Shown here piece after piece: positions 10,395 to 20,222 of a stretch of DNA of 64,000 nucleotides. Every line of letters starts with the position of its first letter. The stretch's first letter is position 1. The notes under the pieces are model-generated. The model had not been told where the DNA came from and ran no database searches. It was given only the letters and a program-made list of their open reading frames with translations. Location of the stretch: contig JARGSG010000207.1 of the NCBI GenBank assembly GCA_030374805.1, forward strand, positions 682,001-746,000, in the 5' to 3' direction. Both the position numbers and the translations under genes were made by a program. The DNA comes from Gracilaria gracilis (taxonomy: Eukaryota > Rhodophyta > Florideophyceae > Gracilariales > Gracilariaceae).

Positions 10395-13300
10395 CTAGAG
10401 AATCAAAACGGCAGATGACCCTCCTCCGGTATGCCATCGATCTGATTCGACACGAACTACGTATTGCGGAGAAGGAGGACAAAACACTGGGACTTTCAAA
10501 GACAGATGCATTCCGTTCTTGGACCCTTTCGGGTCCTTTTCTTCTTCTTGTTTCATGGACATTACCTGGGCCTTCGTCATGTTAATTTTCTGATTCTGAT
10601 AAACTCTGTTCTCTTCGAAGTCTTCAACCCACAGCCACCAGGTCTCGACTGACCCATGTAGAGCTTCAATCCACCGAAAGTTTGGTACCAACTTTAACTC
10701 GACAAGGGTAAGAGTTTGAGAGAGCAACTTTATGGACTGATCCCTTATCTCTAGGATCGGGATTGCGTTCACAGCCCTTCGTATGGTTTTAATTATCTGC
10801 GGGGCGCGAATGATGTCTGACAGCTCCTCCTCAGACATCTTTCGCAAGGTTTCAACGTCGTTGAGTTGCGCGTCTTCCATTAGTGCGATGGTGTCTGGCT
10901 GAAGAAGGTACCGCCTGTCCTTGCGATTCATGTACGAAAATTGCCAAAGAGGGTGTTGAAAAGGCCATATTCGAAGTTCAGAGGCCCTGGCTAGTTCCAA
11001 TGCAGCCAAAGAATAGCTGGTGAATCCTCGGCGGATACAAATCTCGAACAACGCTCGCAACAATCTTGTTGCGCTTTGAATAATATAGCTCAGATCTGAC
11101 ATGCGAATCAAGGCCCGAGATATAAATGCCTGTAATAAGATAGACACTTTACCTTCACGAGTTTCAGAGGTTGCCTTGACAGGCAATGGACAACTCTCAC
11201 GTTGTAACTTCTCCAGTTCGTCAGCCTCTTCTTGCCTCGATCGCATTTGTTCGAATTCAGTTGCACAAGATACAGCATGAATAACATTGGAATACATGAA
11301 TTCCCAATCAGCGTCCGACTCGGCTCTAGTACGGGATAAGTTATGGAGAAGTTCGTTCCACGCCACGATTGTTTTGTGAGAAACATAGAAATGAGAGGAG
11401 ACCCTTCCGAGATCTGTTGGGGTAAGCGTACCACCCCTGGGATTGTACCGGCACATTCTGGCATCATCAAGCGCATTGGCAGCTTGCTCAATAAGCGTTG
11501 CACGCCGCGAATGCAATCCAGGGTCGACTGCAACTTCAGCCCAATCACTACCGTATACTAATGGGTTTTTCGGCATCCTTACACTGAGATATGTGTAGCT
11601 CAACCAAAGAACACCCTCTCCGATTGTCTTAACAGTTCCCGACACAATCTCTGCATTAAGATGATCAGCCAGTCTGGAAGCAGAAGATCCCAAGTTACTT
11701 TCTATGGGTACAGCGTGGGTGAGCATGTTCACATATTTCGCAAGATGCTCATGATTAGTTATGATTGTTCCTTCTCCCTGAGTATCGAACTGGGGTCGGC
11801 CAGCTCGTCCGAATATCTGCATAACGTCCAGCATACCAAGTTGTTCAAACGCTCCTTTCTGATTGTTATATACCTCCGTCCCCATAATGACAACAGACCT
11901 TGCTGGTAAGTTCACACCCCACGCAAGTGTCGCTGTACAACACAATAGTCTAATCACACCCTCGGCGAAGAGCTCTTCAACGACTTTACGGTCCGGTCGA
12001 AAAAGCCCTGCATTATGAATCCCAATTCCCTTGGAACATAACTCTCGAATATCACTGGACTTGGACTTGGACACTTTCTTGGCCGCCCAGGTAGGAAGAA
12101 CAGCTTCGCCTTCTCTTTTCAACGACTTTCCACTGCGCGGCTGCTCAGCTTCATCGACCCCGAGAAAGATGGATTGGCACCTGTCGTCAGCGGCTCTCTG
12201 CAGCATCTCTTGAGCAGCTTTGACCGTCCCTTTTCTAGAATGAACAAATATCATTGCCTGATGACCTCTCTGGAGCGAATCCTTGACCTTTCGCCAGACG
12301 GTTTCGTGCATTTTGTTCTCCCGAGCCCTTCTTCCATCATGGGAATTACTTGCTCCACCAGCAGTAATCCCAATGAAGGTTTGGGATAAAGGCACCGGCC
12401 GGTATCCGCTATCAAAATGAAAGAGCCCTCGTGCTGGATTCACCTTCATAAAAGCTGCAACATCCTGATAATTCGGAAGAGTGGCGCTAAGGCCGACTAG
12501 TCGCACATGCCGGTGGGCAGCCTCGGATAAACGAAGAGTCCGAGCTACTATGGACTCTAGAACGGCGCCACGATCATCGTGCAAGAGGTGGACTTCATCT
12601 ACAATAAGAAGCGTGACCGTATGCGCGAGCTGTGATCCGCTTTTCCGGGTGACAACGTCCCACTTCTCTGGAGTTGTCACCAAAACATGGGTCTCCAAAG
12701 CCTCTCGTTTCGTCAGTGACATATCTCCTGTGTATTCACGCACTCTTAGATCCAGAGGCCCCAGCCTCTTTCCAAACTTTTCTGTAACTTCGGCGGCAAG
12801 AGCTTTCATTGGAGCCACGTACACAACCTTCAAAGAAGTCTGGACACCGCGTTTTCTCGCAACAATCTCCCGGAAAATGGTGAGTAGAGCCACATTGGTC
12901 TTACCAGCACCGGTAGGCGCGCACACAAGGAGGTTCTCTTTCGAGTGGAATGCAGACGGAAACACGGTAGTCTGCAACCGGTTGAGAGTGGTGACGCCCT
13001 TCATACATTGCACAAGCTCTGGGTCTTCAGTGAAAGCTTCTGATATCTTCACCAGTTCTATGTTACGATCGTCCTTCTTTACCGGAGGGGGAACGAAAAT
13101 CTCCTCATACCCGTTACCGACGTCTCTAGTCGATCCTTTCGGCAGCCCAACTCGGTCTATGGTTCCAATCGCAGAATCTGACGCCAAGTCAACACCCGGA
13201 AACGCTTTCTGCCTCTCAGCATACGACGAGCCTCCTAATTCTTTGACAGCAAATGGGTCAGAATGCGAAAAATCCTTCTGATCTTCAAACAAACCGTTCT

Positions 13301-14255
13301 TTATTGCTCGTTCTCTTTCTTTTAGCTGGCGATTTCTCAAGGCCTGTACTTCTTTGTCACGCACAGTGATCTGAATGCCTGCTAAGGAAAACGATCCGTT
13401 GGCACCTTGAGACGTGTCGCCACGACCGCTAAAATCGATATGAACACCATGTGCAGCAAGCTGTGCTGCATCATTGCAGTCGTTGATAATAGAATCAGTG
13501 TTGCTCTTTATATTTTGCCTCTGAGCAAGCACTTGCGACACGGCATCAAAATCACCAGCAAAAGCATCAAACAAGTCACCTTGTAGTTCCGCATCGGTCA
13601 TGGCGTTATCGATTAGTAGCGGCAGAACATCTGTAGCAAGTTCTGCGGCAGAACGGCCTGTAGCCTTGACAATTTCAAGCTGACTACATCTCAAACGGAG
13701 CCATGCCGGGGTGAAAGTTCCCGTTTTGGACTGGGTTGGGGTGCGGGGCGTGGCAACTGCAGTAGCTGAAGGAGAAAGCAATTCGCTAAACGTGGTATCG
13801 GAATAGCGTTCACCAGCCCTTGAAGACAAGGCAAATTGTTCGAAAGAAGCGGCGGCAATTTGATTCCATTGTTCAAGTCGTTGTGGTTGATGGGTTGCAA
13901 AGAGATTAGATTTGTGGTTTAGTGAAGTTACATGGTGACGATAAATTCTTTTGGCGGCATCGTAAATGTGCTCCAATTGCTGAATGGACTGGGGCTGGGC
14001 CCCCGCAGATCGTAGAACCAGCCAAATTGAGTTGAGAGCGTCATGTTCTTGGGTGGCGGAATTAGAAGCGTGTTGAACGGAACGGTAGATGGTGGTAGCA
14101 ATGATAGTTATCGCATTTCGATCGCTCTGTGGAAGGAGATTTTGAACTGCTGTGTGCAGAGCAGATGCTGCCGGAGAGTGCAGTGGAGTCAGACTCGGCG
14201 CATAAGAAGGTTGTTGAGTGTTCTGCAAAGTGAATCTACATTGCATGTGCACCAT
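10395..14255 (-). CDS. ASCC3/Slh1-type Ski2-like helicase, N-terminal cassette only
   Basis: A 1286-aa frame from ATG 14255 matches the N-terminal half of ASCC3 (yeast Slh1), the helicase that splits collided ribosomes in ribosome quality control. Visible are the ASCC3-type leader (about residues 1-420), Walker A APTGAGKT (446-453), DEVH (553-556), motif III SAT (590-592), motif VI QIFGRAGRPQFD, a winged helix/ratchet, a Sec63 domain and its FN3-like end (YVVRVESDRW). Homologues then continue into a second helicase-Sec63 cassette of about 900 residues; here the frame stops. The bases after ATTCTCTA are GTAAGG, a good splice donor that overlaps the stop codon, so the annotated stop may lie in an intron. 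No second cassette is visible in the 10 kb downstream. Brr2 shares the architecture, but the leader and ORF context fit ASCC3 better. Confidence 0.85.
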   Translation of the reverse strand: MVHMQCRFTLQNTQQPSYAPSLTPLHSPAASALHTAVQNLLPQSDRNAITIIATTIYRSVQHASNSATQEHDALNSIWLVLRSAGAQPQSIQQLEHIYDAAKRIYRHHVTSLNHKSNLFATHQPQRLEQWNQIAAASFEQFALSSRAGERYSDTTFSELLSPSATAVATPRTPTQSKTGTFTPAWLRLRCSQLEIVKATGRSAAELATDVLPLLIDNAMTDAELQGDLFDAFAGDFDAVSQVLAQRQNIKSNTDSIINDCNDAAQLAAHGVHIDFSGRGDTSQGANGSFSLAGIQITVRDKEVQALRNRQLKERERAIKNGLFEDQKDFSHSDPFAVKELGGSSYAERQKAFPGVDLASDSAIGTIDRVGLPKGSTRDVGNGYEEIFVPPPVKKDDRNIELVKISEAFTEDPELVQCMKGVTTLNRLQTTVFPSAFHSKENLLVCAPTGAGKTNVALLTIFREIVARKRGVQTSLKVVYVAPMKALAAEVTEKFGKRLGPLDLRVREYTGDMSLTKREALETHVLVTTPEKWDVVTRKSGSQLAHTVTLLIVDEVHLLHDDRGAVLESIVARTLRLSEAAHRHVRLVGLSATLPNYQDVAAFMKVNPARGLFHFDSGYRPVPLSQTFIGITAGGASNSHDGRRARENKMHETVWRKVKDSLQRGHQAMIFVHSRKGTVKAAQEMLQRAADDRCQSIFLGVDEAEQPRSGKSLKREGEAVLPTWAAKKVSKSKSSDIRELCSKGIGIHNAGLFRPDRKVVEELFAEGVIRLLCCTATLAWGVNLPARSVVIMGTEVYNNQKGAFEQLGMLDVMQIFGRAGRPQFDTQGEGTIITNHEHLAKYVNMLTHAVPIESNLGSSASRLADHLNAEIVSGTVKTIGEGVLWLSYTYLSVRMPKNPLVYGSDWAEVAVDPGLHSRRATLIEQAANALDDARMCRYNPRGGTLTPTDLGRVSSHFYVSHKTIVAWNELLHNLSRTRAESDADWEFMYSNVIHAVSCATEFEQMRSRQEEADELEKLQRESCPLPVKATSETREGKVSILLQAFISRALIRMSDLSYIIQSATRLLRALFEICIRRGFTSYSLAALELARASELRIWPFQHPLWQFSYMNRKDRRYLLQPDTIALMEDAQLNDVETLRKMSEEELSDIIRAPQIIKTIRRAVNAIPILEIRDQSIKLLSQTLTLVELKLVPNFRWIEALHGSVETWWLWVEDFEENRVYQNQKINMTKAQVMSMKQEEEKDPKGSKNGMHLSLKVPVFCPPSPQYVVRVESDRWHTGGGSSAVLIL

Positions 14256-14805
14256 GTTAAGCGTTAATATGCTTAGAAACAGGGGGTGAGAGCGGGATTT
14301 GTCTGCGTTGAGAACGCCGCGGAGGAGAGTGGACGAGGTAACAAGCCCAAAAATGTACCACTCAGCCGATCAAGAAGGAAGTCATGCGGAAGCAGCTCCC
14401 AAAGAAAGCGCGGCTCCGCAGACGACGAATAGACAATGCAAACGGTGAGAAGACCGTAAGTTACTCTCCTATCTATGAAGGGACTTGACGAAAGTTTGGG
14501 GAAGAAGCTGGAAGGGAGTGAATTACAAAAGTGGTAAGACAGACACGATGCTGTGCTGGCTGACCTTTCGTGACTGCCAACTGGGGCGCAACAAGTGGAA
14601 CGGCAAAAAAAATGGTCGTGGTGGTGCAGAAACAGAAACTTTATCTCTAGCCAGAGATAAACTGTAGATTAGGATATGTGTAGATTTATGATACTGTGCC
14701 GGTGTTCACGGCGAAGTGGTTGGTTTTGTGACTGGCACGGGGGGGCTTTATCTATAGGGCTGACGGCCGTTCGGCGACGGCAGTTGAATCAAGCGTGAGG
14801 GCAAC
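14256..14805. other. Intergenic, divergent promoter region
   Basis: This spans the 5' ends of the helicase (-) and the PAP2 phosphatase (+). It becomes GC-rich toward the PAP2 start. No TATA element stands out. Confidence 0.4.
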
Positions 14806-15726
14806 ATGTTTCGGGGACGGCGGCTTACCACGATGCTTGGAACGCTTGTTAGCAAGGCGCTGCTGGAGGTAGAGCTGCTGGTGTTTGTGGTAACTTTGCT
14901 GCTGACAGGCTACGCCAATCTGGTGCTGAGTGGCACGCAGACAATCAGACCGTTCTACCCGCACGACGCCACTCTTTGGGTACGCGCTACCACTTTTTCG
15001 AAGAAGCGTGCGAAACAAGCTTACTAACTATTGCGCCAGTATTCGTACAATGGAGACTCAATCACAACGGAGGTGCTGTTCGTCGTGTACTACTTCGTAG
15101 TATCGCCTGTTCTGTACGTGCTGAAGATGCGTCAGCTGCAGAAGCACAAGCATCTGACGACTGTGCAGCGACGCGTGATAGCGGCGCGAATGGCGTTCGG
15201 GCTGTGGAACGCCACGATGGTAGGCATTTTGGTGGTGGAGTTACTCAAAGGCTACGTCGGGCGTCTGCGCCCCTCGTTCGCAGAAGCATGCCTAGCGTCA
15301 GAAGCGCCGTACTCGGAACACATTCTGTCTCGAATCTTCTTCAGCAACCAGGACTGTCCCAGCAGCGATCAGCAAGCGCTTCACGACATGAGAAGGTCAT
15401 TCCCGTCCGGACACGCGTCGCTGGCACTGGGAGGCGGCGTGTACATTCAGCTGTGCTTCATAGCGCTAGCTCAAGGAGTAAACGAGCACTTGGTGGCGAT
15501 TGGCTTGTACTTGCTGGGCTGTGTATTCGGCGCATTTGGGTTCGCCGTGGGGGCCAGCCGCGTGGTGGACGCGGCGCATCATGTGGGAGACGTGGCGGTG
15601 GGCAGCCTCATCGGCGTGTGGGCGGCATTGGCGCAGTTTTGGCACGTGAACGCGCGCTCGGCGCTGCTGCAGCAGCGCCAAGGAGAGCGCGCGTTTGAGC
15701 AGCGAGCAACGGCCAGGGACGAGTGA
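14806..15726 (+). CDS. PAP2-family lipid phosphate phosphatase, two exons
   Basis: The gene is join(14806..14979, 15040..15726), 286 aa. Exon 1 ends at RPFYPHDATLW and exon 2 resumes YSYNGDSIT, which restores the family's conserved run before the active site. The three phosphatase motifs are complete: KGYVGRLRP (K-x6-R-P), SFPSGHAS (PSGH) and SRVVDAAHHVGDV (S-R-x5-H-x3-D). Several hydrophobic helices surround them, as expected for a six-TM membrane enzyme. Such enzymes dephosphorylate phosphatidate or related lipid phosphates at the ER or plasma membrane, producing diacylglycerol. The start at 14806 is the only upstream ATG in frame. The stop lies 26 bp before the ATG of the next gene on the same strand. 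Confidence 0.9.
14980..15039 (+). other. Spliceosomal intron in PAP2 gene, 60 nt
   Basis: Donor GTACGC, a yeast-like branch point TACTAAC at 15022-15028 and acceptor GCCAG; phase 0. Splicing joins two frames into one PAP2 protein. Confidence 0.85.
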
Positions 15727-15752
15727 TGTCAGCATAAAAATATCAGCGCGCC

Positions 15753-17612
15753 ATGGCCGATTGTGCAGCTTTGACGGCGCTTTTGTGGCGCGCGCTTTGC
15801 GCATGCGGCCGCTCTTGGTTGGCGCGTTGCAGATTACTGAGATACTACGCACGCGCTCGGCGGCGTTCTGATTGTAGCCCTGTTAACCCTTCGTATCTGA
15901 GCCCATCGAAGAATGTGAGACTTGCTACCGGCCTCACCCATCGTCGCACCATAGACGCTTCATATCAAATCCGTTCCGCGTCCCCCCTTGCGGTGCCCGT
16001 GCCCGTGCCCGTGCCCGCGCCCGTGCAACCTCCGCGCCGCCCTCATCCCGTATTCATGTGCAACGACTCGCCGCCACTGGCGCCACTCCCGCCTCCAGCC
16101 ACGTCAGGTGTTCCCGTCGTGGAGGCGGAACCAATTCCCCCTTCGCGATGTCACCTATGTCATCGCCACGCCCAAAAACCTTCCGAAACTGCGCGCGAAC
16201 CGCCTGCTGAAGCGAGCGCTGTCCCGCTCGAGCGCGGACATCACAAGTCCAGTTCGGTCGATAAGAAGGGCTATTTCACCGTGTATTCCCCCGATGACTT
16301 CTCGGAAGAGGCTCACGGAATGGCTGGTAGAATGGTTAAGCGCATGGGTTTGTTTGCCTACTTGATTTTCTTCCTTGTTCCGTTGGCGTTTGTTGCGCTG
16401 GTTTTTGCGATTGTGCCGCTTGGTAATCCCACCGTCCCTACCATTTCGGAGCAGTGGGTGTTCATTTTCGTGTCCAATAGCGCCGTTGCGGTCGCAATAT
16501 CCTACTTGTACAATGCCACTTTCCTCGCATGTGCTCGAATAGAACGACCATTTCGCACATCTTTTTTCCCCCTCGTTGCCGTCTACCTGGCCCAAGTTGG
16601 CTTGACGTCTCCGGTTCTGCTCACGCATGGCATCTTCGATTGGATTGGTATAGTGGTGCTCACAGTATGCTATCTTTCCTTATTTGTCGCTCTAAGGGTT
16701 ACATACAGCACCCATCACAAACTTGTGCACTCCTTCTTTAGACGCTTTATGTTTTTGCTCATACTTTATATTCCGATATTGTCAGGTTTCGTCATTGTGT
16801 ATCGAGAGACTTCATCTGGTGCGTTGCAGTCTTTTGTCTCATTCATGTTTGCGTTCATCACCTTCGTGTACAGGCGTATTATGCTTTCCAAATTGGACCC
16901 GTTTCCGCTTGAAATCAGTCAGCTTCTTTCTGGTTTCTGGGTGCAAAACTTGGGAGATCTCACCACTATTTTGGCCTTCCCGCAAGTAACCCGTCCAGCT
17001 GTGTTTGCTGCCATCTTCCTCTCCAACTCACTCAGCAACGTTGCGTTCCTGGTTTTCGTTTCGGACCCATGGATATACAAGATGCGTCCTGTCTTGAAGA
17101 CGTACGTGCTGAATGGTATAAAAGGAAACTTCCCTATTCCACCCATTCCAGAACCGGACGAATCGTTTGATCCAGTGAATCGGGGGCATGACCCAAACGT
17201 TGGGGGATACCGCAGAAGACAGTTTCGGTTCTTTTTCTTCCGTTTATTGTCGCAAGCTATTTCTATGTTCATGTATCTGAGCATTTCACCAATGTTGCGC
17301 TTCGGATTGAATAAGGAATTCACACCGTTGGCGAAGTTCACTGCAGAACAATACAGGCATTCGATGATCTACGCAGCTTCAAATCTGCTCTTCATTGCCG
17401 CTGTCGCTGTTCTGGGATATTATTACTTGAACAAGCGCCATCATCAGACATTCCATGAGATTCGAGAGATTCACAAGCATGATTTTGTGCATCATACGTG
17501 GGTTGGACTGGTAACTGCAATCATTACGCACAATTTGATCTTGACAATGGCGATCATCTTGTCGCATTATTGTATCTTTTCTTCATTCCAGGGATGCCTT
17601 TTCGAAACTTGA
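15753..17612 (+). CDS. Orphan multi-pass membrane protein, 619 aa
   Basis: A long clean frame from ATG 15753. The first about 190 residues are Arg/Pro-rich low complexity including a (GTGCCC)n run coding for PVPVPV; then follow roughly ten hydrophobic helices (for example GLFAYLIFFLVPLAFVALVF and FMFLLILYIPILSGFVIVY) and a conserved-looking loop GNFPIPPIPEPDESFDP. I do not recognise the family; a transporter or receptor topology is only inference. The first ATG is 26 bp after the PAP2 stop, so the true start may be a later in-frame ATG (16056, or one near 16320) with the Arg/Pro region being 5' UTR. Codon composition and length make the membrane part a secure gene. Confidence 0.75.
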   Translation: MADCAALTALLWRALCACGRSWLARCRLLRYYARARRRSDCSPVNPSYLSPSKNVRLATGLTHRRTIDASYQIRSASPLAVPVPVPVPAPVQPPRRPHPVFMCNDSPPLAPLPPPATSGVPVVEAEPIPPSRCHLCHRHAQKPSETAREPPAEASAVPLERGHHKSSSVDKKGYFTVYSPDDFSEEAHGMAGRMVKRMGLFAYLIFFLVPLAFVALVFAIVPLGNPTVPTISEQWVFIFVSNSAVAVAISYLYNATFLACARIERPFRTSFFPLVAVYLAQVGLTSPVLLTHGIFDWIGIVVLTVCYLSLFVALRVTYSTHHKLVHSFFRRFMFLLILYIPILSGFVIVYRETSSGALQSFVSFMFAFITFVYRRIMLSKLDPFPLEISQLLSGFWVQNLGDLTTILAFPQVTRPAVFAAIFLSNSLSNVAFLVFVSDPWIYKMRPVLKTYVLNGIKGNFPIPPIPEPDESFDPVNRGHDPNVGGYRRRQFRFFFFRLLSQAISMFMYLSISPMLRFGLNKEFTPLAKFTAEQYRHSMIYAASNLLFIAAVAVLGYYYLNKRHHQTFHEIREIHKHDFVHHTWVGLVTAIITHNLILTMAIILSHYCIFSSFQGCLFET

Positions 17613-19954
17613 ACTCTACACTTTGCTGCGTGGTTTTCTTCTGATGATGGCTGTACAGAGTATCCATTGGGTGGCTGGGGTGACGGAAAGACGAATGACT
17701 TCTCCGTCCGCTGTATTGTATATAGATATTTTCGGCATTCTTATGTTCCATTGTCTCCCTATTCACGTGTTCCATATTCGATAGACAAATGAAATTGATG
17801 AGAACCTTCACGGGCAACGCGAACGTACAAACTGCTATTGCAAAGTGTTGGCAAAGTTGGCAATGGTTCCCCCGCCCGTTTCCATCACCCCAATTCATTG
17901 TAACGTTAGTGAGCAGGGATTAATGACAAGGGACAGAAGAGGAAATATATGGGGCCATTCCTATTGGCCTTCCGCGGCCTTGCCTGTTTTCCATTTTGTC
18001 GCACTATGATTTCTTCGCGGTGACATCCTGTGCGGAAATGCGTACACGTCTGTTTACCTGCGTTTACTACGTATCGTTTTCCAGTACAAAAAGTCTCGTG
18101 TGTGCTCCGACATGGTCATTATGATCCCGGCCAAGAGAAACGATGATGAAACACGGTCGTTGTAGCAGCTCGGACTTGTTAGAAGAAGGCCCACGTTATG
18201 GTAAGGGGTTCTTGTAACCAATTAAGGGATGGCGGAGTAGACGTTGCTTAGACTTGATACCGATACTTCAAAAAGAACGGCTCTGCGAACAAGAGCACAA
18301 GAGTGTGTCTGTCGCTGACAAGAATCTTCAGTGAAGTTATGCGCATCAGATGTGAAGAATCTTCATTCTCGATCTAGCTGAAGAAGACATCGGATTTGGT
18401 CTCGTCTCGAGTCTGACATTTGAGGACAAGATTTCGGAAAGCTAGCCCTAAGTACAGTCACATAGAGTATCACGAATCTTGCTGTTTTCTTCAGCCGACG
18501 CAGTTTGCTTGACGAACACATTACAACAGTACCGTTGGTACCTTAATGTAGAGGTTGCAACCCTCTTGCCAGATGAAATACGCCATCCCGTTTGCATAGA
18601 TACCCTTCTACTGTATGAGATAATTTCATCTCCTGTTTTGGATATTGCGGACCAAATCTAGTTTGGCTTTAGTTGAAGAAGGATAGGAGTTGTATATCCA
18701 GAGGGATACCTGAAAACTGTTTAAGAGCGAAACACGGATAGTTAAGCAGCATATGGGAACAATTTAAAGAACTCAATATGCCACAGTCCAGATACAGCTT
18801 CCTGTGCGTCGGTGAAATGTTTACCACTGAGTCTGGCGGGACAGTCATACCTGAGACGACCTGAGTCAGGTCACCTGACATTCCTTCAGTGCAGACCTAT
18901 TTTGAGCGACATTGTCTTCATACACAGCACACGACGAAAGTCTGACTCCGTCCTCAAACGTGAAAGCGGGCATCAACACACAGCCGTTGTGTTAACGTTG
19001 GAGCTAAACAAACAAGTGGGACCGACGACGCTTTTCTTCACAGAGGTACGGCCGCCTGCTGCAACATTGTGCGCTACCTTGGACTTGGGAGACAGCGAAA
19101 CTCCGTAGTTATATTTTCGGAGCCATCAAGAAATAGCGCTGCCAAGGACATGCAATGGGGCACAAGGAGTTTTTGGCGTTGCTGAAGAGAGAGAGGCCTT
19201 TCCAAAGATAACTTACAACGATAGCTGAAGAGGAATGGGCAGAATGAGGGCGCTGCAGCTCTGTAGAAACGAAAGTATCAAAAACGAATAGGCGTGCGGC
19301 AGCAAACGAAGAAAGTGTTCGTTTGAAGAGAATGACGGGCTGCTTGAATCAACAAAGCGTTGTGGACGTTACGACTGTATTTCCGTTTGGTGTTACAGAT
19401 GGTCATGTGTTGGAATAATGGATAACACTACGGCAAAGGCAGCTGTGAGAGCTGTTTCGGTTGTTGAAGTAAACTTGTAGATAGCGTGGAAACTGCCGGG
19501 GGAAGCGGTACTAGTAAAGTTCGTTCTGAATGAACTTATTTTTGATCCTCGCACACAGTTACGGGGACGAAAGTGATTGTGTGATGAGAGTTATACATGG
19601 AGGAAGTGAAGGTTAAATGAGCTACAGTAGAAGCTTTTGTTTAATCGTTTGGTGGTACAGTAATATGTACTGTATCGTATCTAGATGTGGCGCGGTGCAA
19701 TGCCCTTCACCTGGCAGCAAGCAAAAGGCATTTGGTTTTTTTTGAAGCCAAACGAATGTAAAGTTTCAACCTGCGATGTTTAGTGGCGTCTCGAGAGCGG
19801 AACCGTCACACGATAGGCGGTTTGTTGGCCACGCTTCGTTAACGTCATTGGGTAGCTACGTGCTCACCATCCAATGAGGTTCGCGCGGCGCCATAAAGCG
19901 AGATCAGTTTTGAATTTCAAACTTACGTGAAAGCGCGCGCACACGAGTGTGGTA
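17613..19954. other. Intergenic, 2.3 kb
   Basis: No gene recognised. Frames up to about 110 codons lack ATG context or similarity. No RNA gene was identified by eye. Confidence 0.4.
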
Positions 19955-20009
19955 CAAGTCTCGCCCAAGTCTCGCCCAAGTCTCGCTCAAGTCTCGATCA
20001 AGTCGCGCT
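19955..20009 (+). repeat. 11-bp tandem repeat, five copies
   Basis: Unit CAAGTCTCGCC repeated five times with drift in the last three copies, followed directly by two copies of a 10-base CCCCAAAACT unit (to about 20030). Confidence 0.85.
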
Positions 20010-20052
20010 CCCCAAAACTCCCCAAAACTCACGGAGGCGGTCGGTCTCGAGC

Positions 20053-20076
20053 TGGGGGGAGGGGGGGGGGGGGGGG
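20053..20076 (+). repeat. Poly-G tract
   Basis: A G run of 24 positions broken by one A, about 150 bp upstream of the next gene's ATG on the coding strand. G-quadruplex-capable. Confidence 0.9.
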
Positions 20077-20222
20077 CTAACAATGCAGAAAGTTAGTACT
20101 GTACAAACGTAATAGTACCCGCTTCTTCAGCAGTGGGCGACGGTGATGGGCGGCACTGGCCGCGGCGCACGGGGGGCACATCGCGCACCACCGCCGTGCT
20201 CACGCGGCGCGAAACGGCTCCA

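Noticed and set aside
12481-13281. Plus-strand frame of 266 codons
   Set aside because: It lies wholly antisense to the helicase domain, which is clearly coding on the other strand.
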